From NCBI GenBank assembly GCA_035545895.1, contig DASZXJ010000137.1, forward strand, positions 1-54,821: a DNA stretch of 54,821 nt. The letters run 5' to 3'. Source of the DNA: DASZXJ01 sp035545895 (GTDB lineage Bacteria > Planctomycetota > Phycisphaerae > Tepidisphaerales > Tepidisphaeraceae). The notes below the pieces were generated by a model that was not told the origin of the DNA, made no database searches, and saw only the letters and a program-made list of their open reading frames with translations. Of this stretch, positions 7,704 through 15,617 are shown piece by piece. The position numbers were made by a program, and so were the translations under genes. Position 1 is the stretch's first letter. Every line of letters begins with the position of its first letter.

Positions 7704-10700
7704 TTATTGGCGAGGCGATGCGGTGGATGGACCGTTTCCAGCCGTCACACGCCGAGCCAATCGCAGTTGCACGGGCCCGATCAGGCCGGATTCGAGAAGT
7801 TTTTCATCGGCGCGCCAATGGTTCCACACGGCGAAGGCGATGCGACCCGTGCCCGGCGGCTTGGGCAGGTTCTGGGTGTACCAGTCCGGCATTTTGTTGA
7901 TGACCGCGCCGGGTCGGGACGGTGTGTATTCGTTCTCGGCCGGGAGTTGTTCATCACCGATCAATCGGTTTGGCCAGAGGTTCGTGACTTTAACGACCAG
8001 GTCATTGTCTCCGGGATGAACGGCATCGGTTAAATCCACGCGGAAGGGGAGCTTCCACAGAATGCCCAAGTCCTTTCCATTGACGAACACCTGGGCGACG
8101 ACTTGCACCCGCTGTAAATCAAGAAACAGATGAGTGCTGCCGGAAATATCGTCGGCGGAGACGGTGAACTGATTGGTGTAGGTCGCCGTGCCGGAAAAAT
8201 ATTTGATTCCCTTATCCGGATGGTCGGACCAGGAAATCAATTTTTCAAAAGTGGCCTGCGGAGGAGCGCCCAAATTCGGGGCGAACGCGACGTGCCAGGG
8301 ACCGGCGATTTCGCGCGGCTGGCCAAGACCGGAAACGGATATCGAACTCGACTGGCCGGTGGAGGTACGAAGCGTGTAGGCTCCATCTTCCCATGCGAGC
8401 AATTGATCGGCGGGAGCGCCCGTCAGTTCAATCGGATGCACTGGAGGAGGCGGCGGAACGGGAAGCGGAGTCGCATTACCGCGACCACCGGGCCCGCCTT
8501 CGCCTTCAGGCACTGCCTGGACCGGATCGGTCGGCGAAGTGGCATCAAGCAAGGCATCGGTGCCGGCAAGAACCGTGTCACCCTTGAGAATCGCCACCAT
8601 ATGCAGCACGTTTGCCGGCTCTGGACTTCGGAATACCACAAACATCGACCCCGACGGCTCCAACTGAAGGGGCACACGCGTTTGGCTATTCGATGAATCG
8701 TAAACAAGAGCAGACTTGATCTGGCCGGTGCACGAATCCCAGAATTCCGGGCGTTTTCCGATCACATTAAAGGTGCAAACCAGATCCTCGGATTTCTGGC
8801 CGCGATTTGCGACGAAGTAAATGTCGGCATCAGCCGAGCCAGGGGTCGCGTTGATGTGCCGGTGAATGTAGTTGATGTTGGCGTTGCCGGAACGCGAAGT
8901 CATTTGGAAATCTGGCTTGGCGCCGAGCTTTTCAAGGATTGATGCAAGGGGTACGCCCCAATAGACATGACCTTTGCCCAAGGCATGCTCGGTAACGGTT
9001 GTTCCGTTCATATCGCCCCAGATGTCGGAGGCAAGACGATTCACCTCGGCATCCGCGGTTGGATATCCAGAGAGGCTGGGCGTCTTCGCCGGTTTGGGCC
9101 CTCCGACGACGAGTGTCATTCCCGCCGAGACCAGGTCATGCAGATTCCGGATCGTCTCAACTGACATGGTTAGACCTTCGGGAGCACTTGGGCCCGGACC
9201 GCGACCGGCAACAGGTGGAGGGATCGAACCGGGCAGCACGAGCAGACGATAGGTCAAGCCATCGGAGAACGTGATCTTGCCGTCAACGATCTTCACGCGC
9301 GTTCGCAGCGTCACGGGGTCAATCGTGTCGGCGGCATATCCGCGAGGCGGCTGAGGATCGAGACGGTCGGGATCCGGGTTGACGACCGGCGAATTTTCGC
9401 CGCAGAAATAAACCAGGTCGCCTGTGAACAGACCTTGCTGGAGCAAAAATTGCGAGCGGCTCAGATACTGCATCCAGGCTTTGCCCTGTTCCCACCACGT
9501 GTTGTTGCGGTTGAAGTGGCCGCCGTATGGGCCAAGTGTCATTCCGGGGGCCGCGGATGGGTCGGGATCGGCTTGCAAGGCGTACTCGTGGAAAACGATC
9601 TTGTTCAGTCCCTGGGTCCACATGACATCGCCCATGGCCTTGAGGGAATACGGCGACTCGGTCCAGCGCGTCTGGCTGGTGAACGATTCGGCAGCGGTCA
9701 CGACCTGGCCATTCAAGTGCGTTGCCGAGGCGACGAGCTTGATGCTCGCGTGGATGCTCGGTCCCTGCCAGAACTCGCCCATCGGTACATCGGCGAACGT
9801 TCCCGCGGTGAGTTCATCGAAGTTTGAGGTGTGATACGGCTCAAAATACGACTTCATGCCGTGCTTGCGGCAAAGCTCGGTGAAGTGTGCGTAATAGTTT
9901 TCATCCATCAGCTCGGCCTGGGTCTTGCGGACGTCCCAGAGAAACCGTTGCGACACATCGACGCTGCCGACAACGCGCCCGGCGGCCATGACAGGCATGT
10001 AAGCCGTCATGTCGTAGCCCCGGCGCTTCTTGAATTCCTGCGGGAACTGATCGGTCCAGTTTTGATTGCCCACTTCATAGCTGTCAATCAGCGCGCCGAC
10101 CTTTCCTTTGGCAATCAGCGGTTTGAGTGGTTCATACAGCGGGCCGAAAAATGCTTCGAAATGGGCGTCGAGCGCTTCCTTGCTGAACTTATCAATTTCC
10201 AACCCGCTGCCTCCTTCAGGGGCGGGATGGTTCTTGGTGCCGTTGGTGGTGAATCCGATGCGCAGGATGGTCCAGTCACCGGCCGGCGCGCGCCACGTTA
10301 GCCGGCCTTGCGAATCTATGCTCTTCGTGAGATCGACAACCTTGGCGGGATCGATCGGCGTGGAATTGGCATCAGCCGATCTGGCTGGGCGAGTTGCCGG
10401 GCCGCCGCCGACTCCACCGCGCGCGGGAGTTCCCCCGTTGTTAAACGAGGGGACGCGTGAGTCGGTTTGAGGCGTTGGAAACGCGATGACGAATGCGTCG
10501 CGATAGAAATCGAGATTCGAATCGGGCTGCTTGAGGGTAAGGGAAAGCTCTTGTCCGCCGGTCGCTTGCGTCTGGGTATAGGCCAGCACCTTCATGGATT
10601 GTTCGGGTTTGACCCACGGTCCGCCGCTGGACGACCAGCCGGGGCAATTGAAGAACACCACGTCCATGTCCAGTCGCTGCGCTTCTTTGACGGCGAATTC

Positions 10701-11003
10701 GACCATCTCCTGATATTCCGGGGTGGCATAAATGATCGGGCCCTTGGGAATGTTTCGTCCGGCGTGAGCGATATGAACGCCTCCAATGCCTACGCGTTTC
10801 ATTGACTCAAGATCGAGCGTGATGCCGGCCTTGCTCACGTTGCCGTTCATCCAATGCCACCATGCATGCGGTTTGGCAGAATCGGGCGGTGTGGTAAAGC
10901 CCGCCACCAGCGCATCGGTATCTTGCTGAGCAGTAGCGACTGGCTGTCCAATCCAAGCGGCAGCAAACAGGAACGACACGAGAACGAGTTTGAATCGAGA
11001 CAT
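7704..11003 (-). CDS. GH106 alpha-L-rhamnosidase, secreted
   Basis: This protein of about 1099 residues starts with a signal peptide (MSRFKLVLVSFLFAAAWIG...ATAQ). The first domain shows PPDSAKPHAWWHWMNGNVSK, and GITLDLESMKRVGIGGV follows close behind; together these are the hallmark of glycoside hydrolase family 106. A central catalytic region and a C-terminal galactose-binding-like beta-sandwich (LDLQRVQVVAQVFVNGKDLG) follow, as usual for the family. Such enzymes release L-rhamnose from pectin or other rhamnosylated polymers outside the cytoplasm. The ATG at 11003 is chosen because GAGGG precedes it and the signal peptide starts there. The gene stands alone between two inverted REP-like elements. 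Confidence 0.9.
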   Translation of the reverse strand: MSRFKLVLVSFLFAAAWIGQPVATAQQDTDALVAGFTTPPDSAKPHAWWHWMNGNVSKAGITLDLESMKRVGIGGVHIAHAGRNIPKGPIIYATPEYQEMVEFAVKEAQRLDMDVVFFNCPGWSSSGGPWVKPEQSMKVLAYTQTQATGGQELSLTLKQPDSNLDFYRDAFVIAFPTPQTDSRVPSFNNGGTPARGGVGGGPATRPARSADANSTPIDPAKVVDLTKSIDSQGRLTWRAPAGDWTILRIGFTTNGTKNHPAPEGGSGLEIDKFSKEALDAHFEAFFGPLYEPLKPLIAKGKVGALIDSYEVGNQNWTDQFPQEFKKRRGYDMTAYMPVMAAGRVVGSVDVSQRFLWDVRKTQAELMDENYYAHFTELCRKHGMKSYFEPYHTSNFDELTAGTFADVPMGEFWQGPSIHASIKLVASATHLNGQVVTAAESFTSQTRWTESPYSLKAMGDVMWTQGLNKIVFHEYALQADPDPSAAPGMTLGPYGGHFNRNNTWWEQGKAWMQYLSRSQFLLQQGLFTGDLVYFCGENSPVVNPDPDRLDPQPPRGYAADTIDPVTLRTRVKIVDGKITFSDGLTYRLLVLPGSIPPPVAGRGPGPSAPEGLTMSVETIRNLHDLVSAGMTLVVGGPKPAKTPSLSGYPTADAEVNRLASDIWGDMNGTTVTEHALGKGHVYWGVPLASILEKLGAKPDFQMTSRSGNANINYIHRHINATPGSADADIYFVANRGQKSEDLVCTFNVIGKRPEFWDSCTGQIKSALVYDSSNSQTRVPLQLEPSGSMFVVFRSPEPANVLHMVAILKGDTVLAGTDALLDATSPTDPVQAVPEGEGGPGGRGNATPLPVPPPPPVHPIELTGAPADQLLAWEDGAYTLRTSTGQSSSISVSGLGQPREIAGPWHVAFAPNLGAPPQATFEKLISWSDHPDKGIKYFSGTATYTNQFTVSADDISGSTHLFLDLQRVQVVAQVFVNGKDLGILWKLPFRVDLTDAVHPGDNDLVVKVTNLWPNRLIGDEQLPAENEYTPSRPGAVINKMPDWYTQNLPKPPGTGRIAFAVWNHWRADEKLLESGLIGPVQLRLARRVTAGNGPSTASPRQ

Positions 11004-11169
11004 GGAGTTTCCCTCGCATTTCATCAGGCCTTGGCCGGCCTGTTGAAGGACAAAACGGTCTTAACATGAATTATCCAAAGTTATTTCGTTCCGTCAAAGA
11101 ATTCGTTCGGCAAAAGATTCCGCCGACCGGGAATGGTGAATTTCATGCGCCGGTGTACGAAAAATGGGC

Positions 11170-11287
11170 AGTGGGTCAGTCTGCTAGCAACGCCATTTAA
11201 CCCCGCCGCTTGCGGCGGGTTTGGCGCTCGAAATCCCGCCGCAAGCGGCGGGGCTAAAATGAACCCATCTCAAACCGATTCATTGCC
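11170..11287. repeat. REP/BIME-like palindromic element, copy 2 (inverted)
   Basis: The palindromes CCCGCCGCTTGCGGCGGG (11202-11219) and CCCGCCGCAAGCGGCGGG (11235-11252) face each other across about 15 nt and can form one long hairpin with the flanking GCCATTTAA/CTAAAATG sequences. The element matches the reverse complement of 7563-7677. The rest of the gene-free stretch 11025-11469 holds the GH106 upstream region and no feature I can name, apart from a 19-bp motif at 11148-11166 that recurs at 18087. Confidence 0.75.
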
Positions 11288-11469
11288 TAACACAAACCGG
11301 CACCAGACATGAGATTTGAGGGGAACAACTCTCGTGTTCACTTACCCGGCTTTGACCAGCCAGTCGCGAGGCATTTCTTCTGACCACCGATCACTGACCA
11401 CTTTTTCAGATTTGCAACGGCTGCCCCATGATCCCGCGTCAGCTGCGCGCCAACTTAACTTAAGCCTGC

Positions 11470-11532
11470 CACCGTCTTGATCCCCCGCACGATCAACTCG
11501 GCGTATGGCTGGCGGATGGAGAGGGCGAGTAT
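11470..11532 (-). pseudogene. ASCH-domain gene, 5'-end fragment (left copy)
   Basis: Read on the minus strand this stretch encodes ILALSIRQPYAELIVRGIKT plus V, the start of an ASCH-domain protein, and then stops matching. The expected initiation codon is ATA. It is a direct repeat of 12449-12511, with differences mainly at third codon positions or giving conservative exchanges (Leu/Val, Val/Ile). The two copies therefore come from related coding genes, not from a recent duplication. It sits just upstream of, and antisense to, the DUF6932 gene. Confidence 0.65.
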
Positions 11533-11576
11533 GTCTCTACTATCGGCCCGTTCCCGTGTTTGCTAAACTCTCCACC

Positions 11577-11978
11577 GTGATCCCGCCCTTCACCGACACC
11601 GGCGTCCTCCCGCCCGGCGTTCATCCCGCGACGCTCGCCGAAATCGCCGATCGTTTCGGCCGATCCTCCGAACTCCGCCGCGCGCAGATGGAATCCGTCC
11701 GCTGGATGATCGACCTGGCCCGCCGCGCGGGCGTGCAAAGAATCGTTTTGAACGGCAGCTTCGTCACGGATATAATTGAGCCGAATGACGTGGATTGCGT
11801 ACGGCTGTCGCTTCCCGGTCAGCAACGCGATCGGTCGGCGATCAAGGAACTTCAGGATGGTTTGCCATTCCTGAGTGTCGCGCTCGTCGATGAGGACGGT
11901 TTTGATCAACTCGTCAACCGGTTTTTCGTGACCGATCGCTTCGGCAGGAGCAAAGGCATGATTGAGGTGATCGAATGA
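11577..11978 (+). CDS. DUF6932-like nucleotidyltransferase-fold protein
   Basis: The 133-residue product from GTG 11577 begins VIPPFTDTGVLPPGVHPATL, typical of a family annotated as DUF6932. It has IVLNGSFVTD with G60-S61 and acidic residues D71 and D73 (EPNDVD), a minimal nucleotidyltransferase-like GS...DxD arrangement. Activity is not established. The GTG is preferred over the ATG at 11505 because conservation starts at VIPPF. It shares an ATGA overlap with the next gene, so the two are translationally coupled in a small module. Confidence 0.65.
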   Translation: MIPPFTDTGVLPPGVHPATLAEIADRFGRSSELRRAQMESVRWMIDLARRAGVQRIVLNGSFVTDIIEPNDVDCVRLSLPGQQRDRSAIKELQDGLPFLSVALVDEDGFDQLVNRFFVTDRFGRSKGMIEVIE

Positions 11979-12172
11979 GACAACTCACTGAAATCGAACT
12001 GACCAACACTCGCCGCAAGCTCCGCGACCTGGAATCGCTCTATCAATCCAAATCCCAGGAAACCGGCGGCGACGAGGAACTCCGCGAGATCACTCTCGAA
12101 TCGCTCCAACGCCTCATCAAACAGCTCAAAGAAGAAATCATTCGATCTGAGGTTCATTCGGTTGCCGGCTGA
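11975..12172 (+). CDS. Small helical protein, partner of the DUF6932 gene (copy 1)
   Basis: This 65-residue, mostly charged helical protein (RRKLRDLESLYQ... LESLQRLIKQLKEEIIR) is probably a short coiled coil. It starts in the ATGA overlap with the DUF6932 gene. The pattern E-LR-IT-ESLQRLIKQLKEEI-R is shared with the next gene (E-LRRLT-MSLKRQINQFIEDIAR), so the two look like diverged tandem duplicates. Small partners of this kind are common beside nucleotidyltransferase toxins, but that role is inference. Confidence 0.6.
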   Translation: MRQLTEIELTNTRRKLRDLESLYQSKSQETGGDEELREITLESLQRLIKQLKEEIIRSEVHSVAG

Positions 12173-12198
12173 TGAGTGTTCCTGATCGAGGTGATGCA

Positions 12199-12390
12199 AT
12201 GGAACTAAAAGACGAAGCTGACGTTGCGCGTACGCGTGAACTGGAATTCCATGAACGCTATGACGCCGTCCGCGACGATCCCAACGAGAGCGAGCGCCTT
12301 CGCCGTCTGACGATGATGTCCCTCAAGCGGCAGATCAACCAGTTCATCGAAGACATCGCCCGCTACGAATCCCGCCTGCATCAAGTCTGA
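12199..12390 (+). CDS. Small helical protein, paralogue (copy 2)
   Basis: From ATG 12199, which has GAGGTG at good spacing, the product is 64 residues, almost the length of the preceding 65-residue protein, and shares its C-terminal pattern (ERLRRLTMMSLKRQINQF). An in-frame ATG at 12172 overlaps the previous stop codon and would add nine residues. It ends at 12390, two bases from the ASCH-domain fragment on the other strand, so the module has a sharp right edge. Confidence 0.6.
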   Translation: MELKDEADVARTRELEFHERYDAVRDDPNESERLRRLTMMSLKRQINQFIEDIARYESRLHQV

Positions 12391-12391
12391 A

Positions 12392-12511
12392 GGCCGCGTA
12401 AAGATAAAACCGCTCGCCGATGATCTTTGTCGGCCGCGAGCGGTATTCCACCGTCTTGATCCCCCGCAGAACGAGTTCGGCATACGGCTGGCGGATGGAG
12501 AGGGCGAGCAT
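12392..12511 (-). pseudogene. ASCH-domain gene, 5'-end fragment (right copy)
   Basis: On the minus strand from ATG 12511 the sequence reads MLALSIRQPYAELVLRGIKT, then VEYRSRPTKIIGERFYLYAA, a good match to the start of ASCH-domain proteins. Similarity ends next to the stop codon of the small helical gene. An intact ASCH protein would continue for another hundred or so residues, so the gene is cut here. The first 21 codons repeat the fragment at 11470-11532. Confidence 0.65.
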
Positions 12512-12591
12512 GTTCAAGTCATCGGCTCGACGAGACCGGGGGGTTGAGGGAGCACTACAATATGTGGTGGATCAGTGAATGAAAGGACAAG

Positions 12592-12882
12592 ATGCCAGAT
12601 ACGCCGTACACGGAATACTGCAATCACGTCTACCAATTGACGCAGGACGTTCGGGAATTCATTGTAAAAGGGGTAGCACCCGCGATTGATGCCAAGTGCA
12701 AGGGCAATCCATCGGCCGACCCTAAGCGCTACCGCGTTATTCAATATCCGTTCATGCGCATCGTACGGTGGCTGATTACATTCGAGAGGCTCAATAGCAC
12801 GCATGATATGCAGGCAATCGGTACTGGTGCTCCCCGGAAGCAATATCAACGATTATTCGATTATCTAACCGCTAAACGATGA
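12592..12882 (+). CDS. Hypothetical 96-residue protein
   Basis: I do not recognise this protein. It is predicted helical and soluble (YTEYCNHVYQLTQDVREFIVKGV... RIVRWLITFERLNS), with no signal peptide or membrane segment. The AAAGGA ribosome binding site just before ATG 12592 and its coding-like composition support it as real. It follows the right ASCH-domain fragment in the same way that the DUF6932 module follows the left one, and converges on the XRE regulator gene. Confidence 0.5.
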   Translation: MPDTPYTEYCNHVYQLTQDVREFIVKGVAPAIDAKCKGNPSADPKRYRVIQYPFMRIVRWLITFERLNSTHDMQAIGTGAPRKQYQRLFDYLTAKR

Positions 12883-12895
12883 GTTGTTGAAAAGT

Positions 12896-13294
12896 TCACG
12901 ACACCTTGGACGTGTATTGATTCACGTATGCTTCGACAAACTCTGCGACTTTACTTTGCTGGTGCCGGGGGAGTTTATTGACCCGCTCGAAAATCTGTTG
13001 AACTTTGGCGATGGGCCGCTTGGGGGTAACGTGCTTGCCATTCTTGCGTCCGAGCAAATAATCGGCGGACACGTCCAGCACATCGGCCAGTGCATTTAAC
13101 TGTTCTGGTCGTAAAGCCACGACTTCCCGTTCCCAACTGGTGACGTTGCCTTGGGTGGTGCCGAGCTTCTCGGCAAGCTGTACCTGTGTCAGTCCGGCAC
13201 GCTCGCGGGCTTGTGCGAGTCTTTCGCCAAATGGCGTGCGTGGTCGTCGTGCTGGTCTTCCCTGCGTCATATCGGGTGAAAGGATAAGTGACAT
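12896..13294 (-). CDS. XRE-family helix-turn-helix transcriptional regulator
   Basis: The 132-residue product has an HTH_XRE domain (about residues 22-82): RLAQARERAGLTQVQLAEKL, then TTQGNVTSWE and VLDVSADYLLG. A C-terminal helical tail follows. Regulators of this type usually repress their own promoter and a divergent gene on mobile elements. The ATG at 13294 is chosen because the frame upstream of it shows no conserved sequence. Its divergent neighbour is a truncated CHC2 primase gene, so it is probably what remains of a phage-like or plasmid-like control region. Confidence 0.8.
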   Translation of the reverse strand: MSLILSPDMTQGRPARRPRTPFGERLAQARERAGLTQVQLAEKLGTTQGNVTSWEREVVALRPEQLNALADVLDVSADYLLGRKNGKHVTPKRPIAKVQQIFERVNKLPRHQQSKVAEFVEAYVNQYTSKVS

Positions 13295-13420
13295 TGCCGT
13301 AAGCCCTTGATAAATAAATCTATTGGTTTTATTGTACCGGCGACGAGAATCGCGAAAAACGCACTTGACAGGTTTTTCCTCGCAAAAACGGCGGTTTTTT
13401 GCCCTTCGGAGACCTATGAC

Positions 13421-13606
13421 ATGCCGCGTATTCCCGACGAGGAAGTGGAACGGCTCAAGCGGCAGGTCAGCCTCGAAGACCTCTGCCGGGACTACGGCAT
13501 CGACCTTAAGCGGGTCGGCCCCGACAATCTCATGGGGCTTTGTCCCTTCCACGACGACCGCACGCCCAGCTTCGGGGTGAAGCGAAAAGAGGTTCTACTC
13601 TCATAG
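13421..13606 (+). pseudogene. CHC2 zinc-finger DNA primase, N-terminal fragment
   Basis: From ATG 13421 the frame gives EEVERLKRQVSLEDLCRDYG and then NLMGLCPFHDDRTPSFGV, the first half of the CHC2 zinc finger of DnaG-type primases. Only CPFH of the zinc ligands is present: the frame leaves the family just before the expected second Cys pair and stops at 13606. The catalytic Toprim part is absent. It is a 5' remnant cut at about 13580-13600, next to an XRE regulator as in many mobile elements. Confidence 0.65.
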
Positions 13607-13837
13607 GGGGTGGTACAGGAATTGGGGGCAGGTCAATGTTGCCCCCGTAGCGCAATTCACAGGTATCGTTCCCATATGAAGCCTCACTAGAAGAGCTTAA
13701 ATCGCCGGGGACCAGCTTATCTACTCTATCTCGGTGTTGAAAATCCCACCCGTCGTCTTTGGCACCACCGCCATTATTCGCGGGCGAGGTGAACGTCGCG
13801 GGCGCAGTTACAGCGTTCGCTGCGGTCGGTGTATATA
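13607..13837. other. Gene-free stretch between broken primase and membrane protein gene
   Basis: No convincing gene lies here. A minus-strand frame (13530-13889) passes through but overlaps both neighbours and has a low-complexity, Ser/Pro/Gly-rich translation. The stretch marks the junction between the cut CHC2 gene and the AT-richer insert 13838-15192. Confidence 0.4.
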
Positions 13838-14362
13838 TCATTGCTCTTGGTGAAAGAAGACCAACTCGTGATCGCGACAAAATATCCAAAAAGTTCTTGA
13901 TCCAGGACGAACTACTGCAAGTACATCGTGGTCAGGTAAATCCTGCGGTTTCCACCAATCTGGTGCGCTGGTTTTTCGCAACGCTTCCGACGGGACGCCG
14001 TCCGGCGAGGAATCAGAGTCATTGATCTTAATAGCCATTTCCTTTGGTTGCTGGCTATAGTGGTTAATTATTTTTTGCTTAATCGGGTCGATTTGATCTC
14101 GCGGCACCTTATATAATGCCCAACTCGCACCGCTATCCCAACTACTATCGACGCGGGCACTCACAGGAGAGATGACAGCCGGGATTGCTTCGCCACCAAA
14201 ATCATTTTGAATCAGACGCAATGCCTCACTGCCATTAAGGTCACGACTGGCACGACTTCGCTCCATGACTATTATTACAACAAGCGCAAATAACCCGATC
14301 GCAGCGACGCCACAAGCAATAAGACCAGCCGTACCAATGATTATAAATTTTTGCTTCGACAT
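13838..14362 (-). CDS. Hypothetical single-pass membrane protein
   Basis: The 174-residue protein has one strong membrane segment at about residues 7-33 (IIIGTAGLIACGVAAIGLFA), then a soluble domain with no motif I recognise, ending in RDHELVFFHQEQ. The first residues MSKQKF are basic, so the C-terminal part probably faces outward. It lies five bases after the stop codon of the 281-codon frame upstream, so the two form an operon. Base composition is visibly more AT-rich than in the flanking genes, which suggests transfer. It could be an immunity-type partner, but nothing proves it. Confidence 0.55.
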   Translation of the reverse strand: MSKQKFIIIGTAGLIACGVAAIGLFALVVIIVMERSRASRDLNGSEALRLIQNDFGGEAIPAVISPVSARVDSSWDSGASWALYKVPRDQIDPIKQKIINHYSQQPKEMAIKINDSDSSPDGVPSEALRKTSAPDWWKPQDLPDHDVLAVVRPGSRTFWIFCRDHELVFFHQEQ

Positions 14363-14367
14363 TTAAT

Positions 14368-15192
14368 TTATGGGTTAGCTGGTTGAGAACCTAACACAAT
14401 ACCATCGCGCTCGCTTACCTCTGACGCGGCGTTATTGTTCAATCCAATTTCTGTTCTAAATACTTGACCACCCGACCCGAGACTGCTTGTGATTGTGCCG
14501 TATCCTGCTTGTACCACGGCGCCATCATGAGCAAAATCCGTAGCTTTTAAGTCGAAATCATAAAAGTCGCTTATGGTACCAGAATACGACAAGTTAGTGA
14601 TCTGGATTTGACGGTACTTATTGCCTTCGGGATCGGTAACTATTTTTTTCTCAGCCGTAAAGGTGAATGCAAAATTGCTCAAATGGGCTTGTCCGATTGA
14701 GAACCATAAATCGGGATCTACCAAGCCAAAATCGACGCCGGTTTGACCGCCATCCCAGTTTTGCCCTGTAAATTGTTGGGCATCATCGTTCGTCAAATCG
14801 AAATGCGAAGTGATCTCATCAATCCTGGCGGCGATAACTTGAAGAGCGTAATTCCAAAATAAATTCGAGTTAGCGACATCTTGGGCGAAAGTCGTGGACG
14901 AATTCCAAATGTATTTTTTTATGCTTGCCGTACCATTGGATTGATAAACGGCGCCGACGTTATGTGAGTAAAGCCATGCCCGAGGCGCGCCGTGTGCGCG
15001 CATATCAAGACTGACAATGAACGTCCTTGATCCGTTCGATTCTTCTAATCTGACGATAGCTTGATGCGCATTGTGCCACACCTTTTGCGCAGTCGACGCG
15101 CGAGAATTCCCGGACGAGACAGAACCGTGCCCGTATCCTGTGCACTGCTTTACGCAAATATCGGTATGTTCAAAAGCCAAATCTAAAGCCAT
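14368..15192 (-). CDS. Hypothetical protein, beta-rich
   Basis: I do not recognise this protein of about 274 residues. It starts MALDLAFEHTDICVKQCTGYG and is rich in Ser, Thr, Asn and aromatic residues, with many short beta-like segments (LSNFAFTFTAEKKI, QIQITNLSYSGTISDFYDFD). No signal peptide or membrane segment is seen. I prefer the ATG at 15192 over the one at 15213. A short minus-strand frame (15183-15332) overlaps its start. With the membrane protein downstream it forms a two-gene unit of AT-richer composition. Confidence 0.55.
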   Translation of the reverse strand: MALDLAFEHTDICVKQCTGYGHGSVSSGNSRASTAQKVWHNAHQAIVRLEESNGSRTFIVSLDMRAHGAPRAWLYSHNVGAVYQSNGTASIKKYIWNSSTTFAQDVANSNLFWNYALQVIAARIDEITSHFDLTNDDAQQFTGQNWDGGQTGVDFGLVDPDLWFSIGQAHLSNFAFTFTAEKKIVTDPEGNKYRQIQITNLSYSGTISDFYDFDLKATDFAHDGAVVQAGYGTITSSLGSGGQVFRTEIGLNNNAASEVSERDGIVLGSQPANP

Positions 15193-15332
15193 TGGTGAAC
15201 TTCCCGCCCCCACCTCATGGCTTCATTGTACGCGGCCAGGGCGGCTGTCAATCTCTCTCCCGCTGCGCGGGACCCTCCCTCCGGGCGATCCAGATTGACT
15301 GCCGCCCCGTCCGCATAAAATTCGTCCGCCAT
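15183..15332 (-). CDS. Candidate 49-residue protein
   Basis: A short minus-strand frame from ATG 15332 reads MADEFYADGAAVNLDRPEGG... and ends ...YNEAMRWGREVHQWL. It is acidic at the front and helical at the back. Its stop overlaps the start of the 14368-15192 gene, which would fit translational coupling. The DNA beneath is an interrupted inverted repeat, so the frame may be accidental. Confidence 0.35.
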   Translation of the reverse strand: MADEFYADGAAVNLDRPEGGSRAAGERLTAALAAYNEAMRWGREVHQWL

Positions 15333-15340
15333 GAGGTGGG
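15209..15340. repeat. Interrupted inverted repeat
   Basis: CCCACCTCATGGC (15209-15221) is the perfect complement of GCCATGAGGTGGG (15328-15340). Inside it, GGCGGCTGTCAATC (15240-15253) pairs with GATTGACTGCCGCC (15293-15306) with one mismatch. The whole stretch could fold into a nested hairpin. It lies between the small DNA-binding-like gene and the unknown gene pair, and may be a miniature inverted-repeat element or a regulatory structure. Confidence 0.45.
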
Positions 15341-15368
15341 AGTGGGAAAGACTGTGTTGCGAAATGGC

Positions 15369-15617
15369 TCAGTCTTCATCGTCATCGAGCGTGCCGGCCC
15401 ACTCGCGATGACGCTCCGCAATGGCGGCGCGCTGGGCAGTGTTGGCATCCAGCCAGTGACGGATCAGGGCTTCAATCACCCGCTTGGGATTGGACAAGTA
15501 GCGCGCACAGTCATCCTCGAAGGCGTCGAAGAGGACAGCGTTAAAGCGGTACGTTCGCTGGATGGTCTTAGGTTTGGCGGCAGACTTTGGCGATCGATTA
15601 CCTTTGGCTCTTGGCAT
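15369..15617 (-). CDS. Small ribbon-helix-helix-like protein
   Basis: The 82-residue protein has a basic start (MPRAKGNRSPKSAAKPKTIQ) followed by RTYRFNAVLFDAFEDDCARY and KRVIEALIRHWLDA, a strand-helix-helix pattern like Arc/CopG repressors, and an acidic tail. It may be an accessory-element regulator or a partner in DNA transfer. It is divergent from the serine recombinase region. The assignment is by pattern only. Confidence 0.5.
   Translation of the reverse strand: MPRAKGNRSPKSAAKPKTIQRTYRFNAVLFDAFEDDCARYLSNPKRVIEALIRHWLDANTAQRAAIAERHREWAGTLDDDED

Noticed and set aside
11340..11440. Minus-strand tail reading RWSEEMPRDWLVKAG and stop as a gene relic
   Set aside because: Too short, unlinked to a longer frame, and the flanking TGACCAC-type repeats make a chance frame likely.
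13530..13889. Minus-strand 119-codon frame downstream of the small membrane protein
   Set aside because: It overlaps the membrane protein gene and the CHC2 relic, and has a low-complexity translation; it might be an RHS-like tail but nothing supports that.
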